Positions 17,425-27,100 of a stretch of 64,000 bases of DNA are shown here, piece by piece (the first letter of the stretch is position 1; every line of letters begins with the position of its first letter). The DNA lies in NCBI GenBank assembly GCA_041736625.1, contig JBGSTG010000073.1:32733-96732 (forward strand), read 5' to 3'. This stretch comes from M3007 sp041736625. Lineage in GTDB: Bacteria; Bacteroidota; Bacteroidia; Chitinophagales; Saprospiraceae. The notes under the pieces were generated by a model. It saw only the letters and a program-made list of their open reading frames with translations, did not search any database and had not been told where the DNA came from. The position numbers were made by a program, and so were the translations under genes.

Positions 17425-20223
17425 ATGAACAAAAGACATCTGATTTTTATGATCCTGCTGCTGGCAGGTGGCTGGTTTGGAAAGGCCTCCGCGCAATGCA
17501 CCAGTGCTGCCGGAACAGTCAACACCGGCAATTATCAACCCTGCAGCACCGAAGGGTTTATTTTCAGCAACCAGGGCGCCATCCTGGACTCCAGTGACAT
17601 CAAGCTGTTCGTCATTCACGACGGCACCCCCACCCAGATCGGCAATATTCTTTGGAGCTCCACCCAGGCATTTCTGTTCTCCTTTCCGCCGTCCATGATC
17701 GTCGGCACTCCTTATCAGGCCGCCGTGGTGGTGGGCAACAACCTGGGTGGTGGCCAGGTGGACCTGAACGACCCCTGCCTGTCGGTGTCCGGGGGCATTA
17801 CCATCACCATACGGAGCACACCCATGATCGAGGTAGATCTTTCCGGTCCGCTGACCTGCAACGGCCCGGATGTGGTGGCCACCGCAACGGTGACGCCTTC
17901 CGGACCTAATTACACATACGAATGGAGCGGGCCGCTCCTCACCGGGCAGGGTACTCCCACGGCCACCATCCTTGCACCCGGGTTTTACTACTTGTTGGTT
18001 ATCAACACCGACAACGGTTGCGGGGCCCTCGACACCATTCAAGTGACGGGTGATAATTCCTTCCCAACTGCGGCCATTGCCATTACCAACGCACAATGCA
18101 ACCAGGCCACGCTCACGGCGATCACCAACAACCCCGCTTCCACTTACCAGTGGAGCAACGGCGTCACCAACCCATCTATTTTGGTGAATACCGGCGGCAA
18201 CTACTGCGTGACGGTGACCAGTCCGGAGGGCTGCACCGCCACGGCTTGTCGGGCTTTTCAGTCCAATGGCGTGTTGCAGGTCGAAATTGTTTCCTTTGGA
18301 AACAACATTTGCACCGACTCCCTGGGCATTTTTGCCTCGATTACCGGTCAGGGCACCTCGCAGCCGTATACTTACCAGTGGAGCAATAATGCTGGGAACA
18401 CCAACTGGCAGATCCCCGACCAGGCTGGCGACTACTGCGTGACCGCGACCGACGCCAATGGCTGCACCGCCACGGACTGCTTTTTCGTTGAAACGGACAT
18501 CGACGATTGCGGTACGCTGCAGGGGCGCATCTTTGCCGACCAGAACACCAACTGCACTTTTGAAACGGGCGATATCGGCCTGGGCAATTTCGTCCTGAGG
18601 ATCGAAAATGCCTCGGGCGATCAGTATTTCGCGTACAGCAACGCGGATGGTTTTTATGAGGTCGACCTGCCCGCAGGCGATTACACCGTGACCCCGGTGC
18701 TCGTCAACAGCCCGTGGGCGCCCTGCCAGCCCAGCTACGCCGTGACCGTACCTTTTGTAACGCCTGTCACCCAGGATGTACCCCTGCAGGCCGATGAGCT
18801 GTGCCCGGCCATGTGGGTCGATGTGAGCATGTCCTTCCTCCGCCGTTGTATCGGCGACAACGGGGTTTACGTGTCCTACTGCAACCAGGGCACTACAACC
18901 GCGTCGGCCGCCTACATCGACATCACGCTGGATGCCTTCCTGACGATTCAGAGCGCATCCGTTCCGTACATCGATCTGGGTTCCAACGTTTACCGGTTTG
19001 AATTGGGCGACGTGACCTTCAATACGTGCGGCAATTTCAATTTCCGGGTATCGGTGAGCTGCGACGCGCAACTTGGGCAAACCCATTGCATCGAAGCCGT
19101 TATTTTCCCGAACGATCCGTGCCCGGCGCCCAGTCCCGACTGGTCGGGCGCCAGCGTCAAGCTGACTGCCGAGTGCACGGGTGATGATCTGATCTTCCGC
19201 GCCGCAAATACCGGCACGGCCGCCATGACCGTTCCGCTAAACTACGTGATCATCGAAGACGCCGTGATGCTGAAAATGGACCCCGGCGCGCCATTGCTGG
19301 CCGGTGAGGAACGCGTGCTGTTTACCACACCCGCCAACGGCGCCACCTGGCGTTTGGAGTGCAATCAGGAACCTAACCACCCGGGCTTCTCCAGCCCCTC
19401 GCTCACTGTAGAGGGCTGCACGAACAACCAAACCTTCTCCACCGGCTTTGTCAACCAGTTTCCCAACGACGACAACGATCCGTGGATCGATATCGAATGC
19501 CGCGACAACGTGGGCTCCTACGACCCCAACGACAAGCAGGGCTTCCCGATCGGTTACGGCGCGGCCAGGTACATCCGTCCGGGTACCGACATCGAGTACA
19601 TGATTCGCTTCCAGAATACCGGCACCGATACGGCATTCCGGGTGGTGATCCGCGACACCTTGTCCCAATGGCTCGATCCGGGCTCCGTGGCGCCCGGCGC
19701 TTCCAGCCACCCCTACACGTTCCGCTACTATGGCGACGGCTACCTGAAGTTCGAGTTTGACCCGATCTTGCTGCCTGACAGCAACGTAAACGTGGCCGGC
19801 TCCCAGGGATTTGTCACCTTCCGGGTATCCCAAAAGGCGGGCGTGCCGCTGGAAACGAATATTTTCAATACGGCGTCCATCTATTTTGACGGGAATGACC
19901 CGATCGTAACCAACACCACCGTACACCGGGTGGGCGAAAATTTCCTGTCGGTGAGTACCTGGACGCCCCTGGCGCCCGGCATCCGACTCACCGTGGCCCC
20001 CAACCCCGCCGTGGATTACGCCTTACTGCAGGTGTCCGGACTCGAACCCGGCGCCCAGTGGCAAGTTGAAATGGTGGATGCTGCCGGCCGCCCGGTGCTG
20101 CGTGAAGTCTCCAACGACACCCAATGGCGGCTGGAGCGGGGTACATTGCCGGCCGGCGCTTACCTGATCCGACTGGTGCAGGACGGGCGTCTGCTGGGTA
20201 CGGGGAAAGTGGTACTTCGGTAG
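17425..20223 (+). CDS. Large T9SS-exported surface protein (SprB-like repeats, DUF7619, sorting domain)
   Basis: A 932-residue protein. A signal peptide covers residues 1-23 (ends GKASA). Residues about 130-360 hold three SprB/PKD-like repeats with the pattern Y-x-W-S ... G-x-Y-x-x-x-V/I-T-x-x-x-G-C (for example GGNYCVTVTSPEGCTATAC and AGDYCVTATDANGCTATDCF). Residues about 370-450 are an SdrD-B-like Cna domain (GRIFADQNTNCTFETGDIGL). Residues about 695-835 are a DUF7619-type conserved repeat (YDPNDKQGFPIGYG, IEYMIRFQNTGTDTAF, FNTASIYFDGNDPIVTN). The last 80 residues are a type-A sorting domain (LTVAPNPAVDYALLQVSG). It is probably a surface adhesin or gliding-type protein. The start fits the signal peptide. 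Confidence 0.9.
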   Translation: MNKRHLIFMILLLAGGWFGKASAQCTSAAGTVNTGNYQPCSTEGFIFSNQGAILDSSDIKLFVIHDGTPTQIGNILWSSTQAFLFSFPPSMIVGTPYQAAVVVGNNLGGGQVDLNDPCLSVSGGITITIRSTPMIEVDLSGPLTCNGPDVVATATVTPSGPNYTYEWSGPLLTGQGTPTATILAPGFYYLLVINTDNGCGALDTIQVTGDNSFPTAAIAITNAQCNQATLTAITNNPASTYQWSNGVTNPSILVNTGGNYCVTVTSPEGCTATACRAFQSNGVLQVEIVSFGNNICTDSLGIFASITGQGTSQPYTYQWSNNAGNTNWQIPDQAGDYCVTATDANGCTATDCFFVETDIDDCGTLQGRIFADQNTNCTFETGDIGLGNFVLRIENASGDQYFAYSNADGFYEVDLPAGDYTVTPVLVNSPWAPCQPSYAVTVPFVTPVTQDVPLQADELCPAMWVDVSMSFLRRCIGDNGVYVSYCNQGTTTASAAYIDITLDAFLTIQSASVPYIDLGSNVYRFELGDVTFNTCGNFNFRVSVSCDAQLGQTHCIEAVIFPNDPCPAPSPDWSGASVKLTAECTGDDLIFRAANTGTAAMTVPLNYVIIEDAVMLKMDPGAPLLAGEERVLFTTPANGATWRLECNQEPNHPGFSSPSLTVEGCTNNQTFSTGFVNQFPNDDNDPWIDIECRDNVGSYDPNDKQGFPIGYGAARYIRPGTDIEYMIRFQNTGTDTAFRVVIRDTLSQWLDPGSVAPGASSHPYTFRYYGDGYLKFEFDPILLPDSNVNVAGSQGFVTFRVSQKAGVPLETNIFNTASIYFDGNDPIVTNTTVHRVGENFLSVSTWTPLAPGIRLTVAPNPAVDYALLQVSGLEPGAQWQVEMVDAAGRPVLREVSNDTQWRLERGTLPAGAYLIRLVQDGRLLGTGKVVLR

Positions 20224-20243
20224 GTTAAGGCGGGTGTATCGTA

Positions 20244-20339
20244 AGTCCTTGAAAATTGGGCATTGCAAATTGAACATTTATAAAATTTAAAATTTTTAAT
20301 GTTCAATTTGCAATGCCCAATTTTCAATTTTCAAGGACT
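20244..20339. repeat. Long AT-rich inverted repeat made of 7-nt units, between convergent genes
   Basis: The left arm (20244-20278) reads, after AGTCCTT, as heptads GAAAATT, GGGCATT, GCAAATT, GAACATT. The right arm (20298-20339) is the reverse complement but has GAAAATT twice, one 7-nt unit more. The loop is about 20 bases of A/T. It lies between the T9SS gene (ends 20223, +) and the Uma2 gene (ends 20377, -), and could serve as a bidirectional terminator. Confidence 0.85.
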
Positions 20340-20376
20340 CATAATACTCCCCCCAATTAAACGGCAGCCAACCGGC

Positions 20377-20997
20377 TCAAGCCTCAAACAACCGCAAGGG
20401 CAGCTCAAAACCTTCGAGCACGTCTTCACCGGACAGCACCTGGTCAAAGCCCTCCACCATGTCTGTGCTGCCGTCTGCATGGTACACCCATGCGCAGCCC
20501 GCCTCCGGATCGATGAGCCAGGCCAGGCGTACGCCGTTGGCGATCCAGGAGTCGCGCATTTTGGTTTGCAGGCTGGCAAGGGAATCGGAGGGGCTCCGGA
20601 TTTCGGCGACAAAGTCGGGCACAATATGCGCGAAGTGCTCGCGCTCGGCCTCGGGTAAGGCGTTTATTTTTTCCAGTGCGATCCAGGCGGCATCGGGCAT
20701 GCGTTTTTCGCCATTGGGGAGGATGAAAAGGGTGGAAGGGCTGTAGGTTTTCCCCAGTTGGGTCCGGCGATTCCAAAGGACTAAATCGCCCAACAATTCA
20801 CTTTCATAGTTTCCGGAATTCAATGAAACGGGTGGCATGATGATGGTGTTTCCCAGTGCGTCTTGTTCAATGTGCAGGTTCGGGTTTTGGGCACAGAAAT
20901 CAAAAAATTCCGCGTCCGTAAAAGCCGGACGGGTATCCTGAACTTCCCAGCCGTTGAGGACGATGGTCATTTTCTGTTTGGGCGCGGATACGGACAT
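20377..20997 (-). CDS. Uma2 family endonuclease (DUF820)
   Basis: A 206-residue protein of the PD-(D/E)XK-fold Uma2 family. The core is recognisable: MPDAAWIAL, VPDFVAEIRSPSDSLASLQTK (acidic residues and the distal Lys) and WIANGVRLAWLIDPEAGCAWVY. Uma2 proteins are abundant in cyanobacteria and some Bacteroidota; cellular targets are unknown. I chose the ATG at 20997; an ATG at 20970 is also possible, and the frame is open further upstream without family resemblance. It lies between a repeat element and the giant LamG gene, but separated enough (116 bases from the giant's stop) that co-transcription is uncertain. Confidence 0.85.
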   Translation of the reverse strand: MSVSAPKQKMTIVLNGWEVQDTRPAFTDAEFFDFCAQNPNLHIEQDALGNTIIMPPVSLNSGNYESELLGDLVLWNRRTQLGKTYSPSTLFILPNGEKRMPDAAWIALEKINALPEAEREHFAHIVPDFVAEIRSPSDSLASLQTKMRDSWIANGVRLAWLIDPEAGCAWVYHADGSTDMVEGFDQVLSGEDVLEGFELPLRLFEA

Positions 20998-21113
20998 GGG
21001 TGCATTTTTTATGCAAGTTAGGGGTTTTTGTTGAAAAAGCAGGTGGTTGTTCAAGTATGCTGTTTTTTTAATGCTCACACTTTCTCGCGCGATATGCCAA
21101 ACACCACCCCTGC

Positions 21114-24100
21114 TCAATCCACAAAGAACGCCGTCGTTTTCCCGATTAAAAAGCCCTTGTTGTTGGTAGCCGTCACGGAGCAACTGTAAAAGCCCGCCTT
21201 GGGGAAGGTGGCCACCACAACGGCGCCGTTGCCGGCAGCGGGCTGAAAAGAGATCACGCCGGGTCCGGACAACTGTTTCCATTCAAACCGCAGGCCGTCC
21301 AGATTTGGGTTGCCCGGGTTGAGGTTCACCAGTTCTGCGCGCAGTTCTTTTTGCAGGGGAGTCGGCAGGTCGTTTTCAAACAGATTCAGGTCGAAGTCGG
21401 GCGGCAGGTTGAGCGCCACCTCCACGGTATCTGTTGCGGTGTCATAGCCGTTGGACACCACCAGCGAAAAGGTGTACACACCGGGGCTGTTCGGCAGGAT
21501 GACCCCGGTGGCGGCTTTGTCCGGATTATTGATTGACGACGTGCCGGGACCGAATACCTGCTTCCATGCCAGGGTCAGGGCGCCCGGGTGGTCGCTGTCA
21601 CCCAAGCCGTTGTCCACGATTTTTCCGTCCAGGTTAACCATGACTTCGGTTGCGCCTTCTGCCAGGGTAAAATGTTGTTTCGGGCCGGCGTCGACCACCG
21701 GTGCGCTGTTCACGACCACCGTCACGGCGCCGGAAGTTTTGGCGGCGCCGTCTCCGGCCTCCACCTGGAGGACGTATTTGCCTTTTTTATTGAAACGAAC
21801 CTCGGTAAAATCCGATTGGGGGCTGACGATCGTCAGGTTTGCAGGGCCACTTTTTTTACTCCACAGCAAGGCGGTGGCGCCGGGAGGGTCGGGCAGCCCG
21901 TCGTCGCTGACGGTGGCGTCGAGCCAGGTGGACACATGCGTTTGCCCCATTTGCAGCAGCAAGGGCTTGGGGTCGGCGCCCGGGTGCACCAGCGGCGCGG
22001 TGTTCACGGTCACGGGCAGTTCGGTGAAAGCGTACAGGGCGGCGTCGTCCGGGTTTCTTACTTCGAACCGAAGCCGGTAAAAGCCCCCGGCGTCAAAAGT
22101 GGCGGTGGTTTTAGGTTTTGCGGCGTCGGCAAAAGCTACGTTGCCCGGCCCGTCCAGTTTTTTCCATAGAACGATCAGCGCATCGGCGGCGGGGTTGCCC
22201 AGCCCGGTGTCGGTGATCAGATCGCCCAGGCTCACTTTGTTCAACGGCAGGGTGATGAGCAGGGGCGCCGGCACGCTCAGCAGGGGCAGTTGGTTGACCG
22301 TGATGTCGACGGGTACGACCGTTTCCAAAACGCCGTTGTGCACGCGCAATTGCAAGCGGTACACACCGCGTTTGGTGAACACGGCGCGCGCCTGCAGGGT
22401 GTCTGTGTCGCTGATATCCACCGGCGCCGGACCGCCGGCCAGCTGCCATTGGAACGTGGCGAGATGTCCCGCCTGCTGATCGCCCCGACCGTCGTCGAGC
22501 AATGTGGCGCGCAATTCGGTTTCCACCATTGCGCCGGTAAGCGAAAGTTTTTGCAGGGGCTGTTCGAGGGCAATACGGGGCGGCACGTGCACCACCACCA
22601 CCGTTTCGCTGCTGCTGAGCAGCTCGCCGTCCTGGGCGGTGAGCCGGAAACGATATTGGCCTTTTTGGGTAACCCGCACGCTGGTTTGGACGTTATTTTC
22701 GTTTTCGAAAACAACGCCTTTGGCGGGGCCGCCGATTTGTTCCCACCGGATGGTCCCGGTGGTTGGCCTGTCGTGGGTTACTCGCCCGTTCAGCGGGAAG
22801 GACTTTTCCTGTAGGCTGTTTTTAGACCAGTCGTATTCCGGCCACAGCACCGTTGTGTCGGCGCCTGCGAAGGCCACGGGCGGCAGGTTTTGGTTTGGTC
22901 CAAACCGGAAGTTTTGCTGAATCTCCTCCCGGGCAAGGGCGCGGCTATACACGGCGGCGAGGTGCAGTTCGCCCAACCAGGCGTTGTCGGGGTTTGACGG
23001 GCCGAATTCATTTCCGAAACCCAGCTCGTACGCACTTGCCCAGTTGCCGAAATGACCGTCGATTTTTCTGGAAGCCAATTCCACACCATCGACGAACAGG
23101 TGCGCCATTCCGGCTGCGTTGCGCGTGCACACCACGTGGGTCATCCGGCCGGCCGTGGGGGCGGAGGCGGCGAGCACTTTATTGCTGGCGTTGTCGTTGG
23201 TGGTGCTGGTTCGGAGGTGGAAGTGAAACTGATCGCCTTGCTGGGCCAGGGTAAAGTTGCGGGCGCCCGCGCTGGCCGAGCAGGTGATGATGCGCGCCAG
23301 GCCTGTCGGTGCGGTTTTGGCCGGTTTGATCCAGGCCTCCAGGGTGATTTCGTTGGTGGCGATGAGCGCGTCGAGCAGCCGGTGGACGGAGCCGGAAGCT
23401 TTGAGCAGGGCCGGTTTTTTCAGGTGCAGGCCTCCTTTTATCCATGAGGCCGACTGGGCGTCCGGCAGTTGGAGCGGCAGGGGCTCTCCCGTTCCGGAAA
23501 CGTCGTTGGCGAACAGGCCGCTGTTTTCCTCGAAGGTGTAGAGCGCCTGAAGGTTGCGCTCGACGCGCGCGGCGATGCGCACCACCACTTCTGCATTGGC
23601 GTCGAACGTGCCGTTGCTAACCAGCAGTTTGATCAGGTAGTTGCCCGGTTTTTCGAATGTAGCCTTTGTTTGCAACTGATCTTCATCATCGAAATGGACG
23701 GCGCCGAGGCCGCCCGACTGGAGCCATTTGACCGTGACGGATCCGGTTTGCGGATCGCCGAGTCCATGGTCTGCTATCATGCCGATCAGGTCGATTTTCA
23801 GGGCATTGGTTTCTATCGGCGGACCTGCGCTGATGACCGGGCGTTCGTTAACAATGACCACGGTGGTGTGGGCGGCCTCCAATATCCCGTCGGTAGCGGT
23901 CAACTGAAGGTGATAGCGGCCGCGTTTGCGGAAGGTGGCCTTTGTCGCGACGGCGTGGATGTTGCCGAAGGCCATATCGTCAGGTCCGGCTGTTTTTTCC
24001 CAGGTGACAAAAAGGGCTTCGGGTTTCTCCAGTCGGTCGTCGACCACCGAAGCTTCCAGGTCGGCGTCTGCCGAGGCGCCGTCGAGGCCTATGGTCTGAT

Positions 24101-27100
24101 CGGCACCGGCGAAAACGATGGGGGGCTGGTTGGGCGCCAACTCAGACAGGGTTGTTTCTCCAAACTGACCGCTTTCATTATCCGCTCCGGCGCTGATGCC
24201 AAAGTATTGGCTCATGTACCCGATGATTTCCGACGCATGCGGTTGCAGCTCGGGCAGGTTCAGACGCAACGTGTTGCGCACGGCCTCTGTGAAGTCGGTG
24301 AAGCTGCCCAGTTTCGGACGCACATAGGGTTCGAGCGCCTTGATCAATTCGTAATTGCTCTCCAGGTCCAGGGTTTGCAGCGCCTTTTCGAGGGATGGAG
24401 GCGCCGAATCGTCGAGCGGCGGCAGCACACGGCTAACGTAAGTCACGCGGTGCAAAATGCGCCAACAAGCGGGTTTTTTGCCCTCCTGGCGCGCTTCTCG
24501 CAGGGCGTTGGCGGCAGGATCGTCGCTTTGCGCGATCCACAAGGGGTCAACCACTTGGCCGAAAAACTGGTCGAAGTGTTCGGTTTGGGGCTCCAGATAA
24601 AACGACATAAACCGGTAGGCGTCTACCTTGTAAGGTGTTTTAACGGGCTTGGGGCGCTTGGGGTCTGTGGTGTCGAGCAGGACTATCTTCTGGTTGTCCG
24701 GATCCCGTTTGTAAATGTCGCGTTCGACCTTTTCCACGGATACCTCCAGTTCAAAACCTGTCCTGGACTCCCGGGTCTTGCTCACCTCCAGCTTGTGTTG
24801 CCCGACGAACATGGCATTCAATTCAAACTGGGAAGCTACTTTGACAATGGCAAAACCGATCCGCACGTCGATACCCGCCGCGCCCCTGAACTCATACGTG
24901 CCGCCGGAAGTTTCGGTGTGCGTTTCCATCACCTGGCTTGTTTCGGCAAACAGCCCGCCATCGGACGTCCACACGTAGGTGTTCACCAGGTTACGGCGGG
25001 CTTTTTTGCGCATTTCCTCCTGTTCCGTGAGGCTCAGGGCGGAGTCTTCGGGGAAATAGGCCGCCCGGCCTTTGTCCTTGGCGGCGAACTGGGCAAAATA
25101 GGTCTCCCGCTCTCGTTCCTGTTTTTGTATCTCGTTTTTCCGTGCGTATGCTTCTACGGGTTTGAAATAGCTGACGTCGTTGCTATACGTTAAGGCGTTG
25201 GGATAGTCGACGTCGGGTTGGGGTCCAACTTTGCCGTCGAGGGTGCCCTGCTTGACGTATTGCGGGTTGATGGGGAAGTGGATGATGTTCCAGTCCTTGG
25301 GAATGTCCGGATTGGGTTGTAAGGAGAAGGATATGAGGGCATTGTTGTGCTTCAGGCGCAGGGCGAACACGTCGGCTGTTTCAGACTGGACGAGCGCCAG
25401 GCCGGTGTTGTCCGGAATAAAGCGCCTGCCGAACGGTTCCTGCGCGTTTTCTGCCGGTGTGGTGTAGCGGCCGCGCAACTCGAGGCTGGTTTTTTTTCCT
25501 TTTTGACGGGTGGTGCCCACGCTGGCCTGATCCATCCAGCTCCACATGGCTTCGAAGCGGGTGCGGACGCCGACCAGCACTTTGGATTCTTCGATGCTGG
25601 TGAGGGAGATGAATCCGAGACCGCCGCCGGCTTTGGTGCCCGATTTGAAGCCAAATTGAAGGGCGGCTTCCACTTCCAGTCCAAACCCCTGTTCTTTGGA
25701 GGCCGAATAGGTGAACGTGCTTTCCTCCGCTTCGGAGAAGGCCACCGTGCTTGTTTCGTTGTAGTCGTCGAGGTCGCCGATCATTTCCACGCTGGGCATG
25801 GTGAGGTTTTCGCTGGGCACGGGTGGGGCGCCCTCGATGAAGCCGATCAGCTGGGGCGCGTACTGCACTTGCCCGATCCATTCCACCGCCAGGTCGCCGA
25901 CCTTGTATCCGGTGAGCAGTTTGAGTTCATTGTTTTGGATAAAACCGTAGCAGCGTTTGAAGACCCCGATGAGGTCGCCCCGGCTGTCAACCTGCATGTC
26001 GCCGTATTCCTGCACGGCGGGCGTTGCGTGGATGAAGCCGCTGAATGGCGTGCGTACGCCGGCCAGGGCGCTGCGCACCACGGGCGCATCGTCGCCGATG
26101 GGCGCCGTGGACAGTTCGTAGTTGGCCGGGCCCTGTATCTCCAGGTGGTTGCCCAGCAAGCCGTTGTCCGTCAGCTTGTTGTTTTTTTCGGCGTCAAAGG
26201 TGTAGTAGGCGATGATCTGGTCGAATTCGCCGTTGAGCCGCCTGAACAGGTTGTCGTCTACCTGTTCGCGGGTGCGGGCAGATTTCCAGATGCGCACCTC
26301 TTCGAGTTCGCCGTGGTAGTGCTCGTTGTTGTCCAGCGCGCCCAGGGCAAACAGGCCCGTTTGCATGGGCAGCCCGCTCCGGGGTTCAGTGTTTACCGGG
26401 CCTTGGTCGTTTACGATCAGCGTCAGGCCCGATCGCTGTGGGTTGGGGTCTTTGATCCACACCGCAGCGCCTTCTATTTGGGCGTGGTTTTGCCCGTTTG
26501 AATCGTTGGCGCGCGTACCCTCGCGTTCTTCAAAACGCCACCAGGACACCAGCCCGGTCACCCCTTGTGCAACTTCCTGGCCCAGGTCGGTTATTTCGCG
26601 GGCCACACTCCAGATGCGCACCTCGCTGATGACGCCTTTGAAATAACGCGACTCATTTCGGCCTATGTGGGTATGGCCGTTGCTCCTTCCGATATTCGGC
26701 AGTTTTGCGCTGCCGCTGCGGATGACTACCGTGTCGGGACTGGCTTTTCGGGTTTCTTCGGCAGCTTTTCGGGTTTCTTCGTCGAATGCGTAAATGAAAA
26801 AATCGGAATGACCGTCGATGTGCAACCCGATGGTGTACCAGGCGAGGGTCTTGGTCTCGTTGTCGGAAATCCGGTAGTCTACGGACTCGCGTTTGCGGGT
26901 GACGGACAGAACGGTGGACTGCTGGTTGGGGACGGGAATGGTGGAGGTGAATACCTCGCGCTTGCCGTTATCGTCGTCGAATTGAAAAACAAGCCGGCCT
27001 GAGAAATCGATGAGCAGGTTGTACGGGCTCTCGCCGTTTCCGGCGTTGCGCTCCAGCAGGCCGTGTGTGTGCCACCCCACATCGTGGGTTCCGGCGAACA

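Noticed and set aside
23469..25193. Long plus-strand frame antisense to the giant LamG gene
   Set aside because: Composition is that of a shadow frame and it has no recognisable domain or start region.
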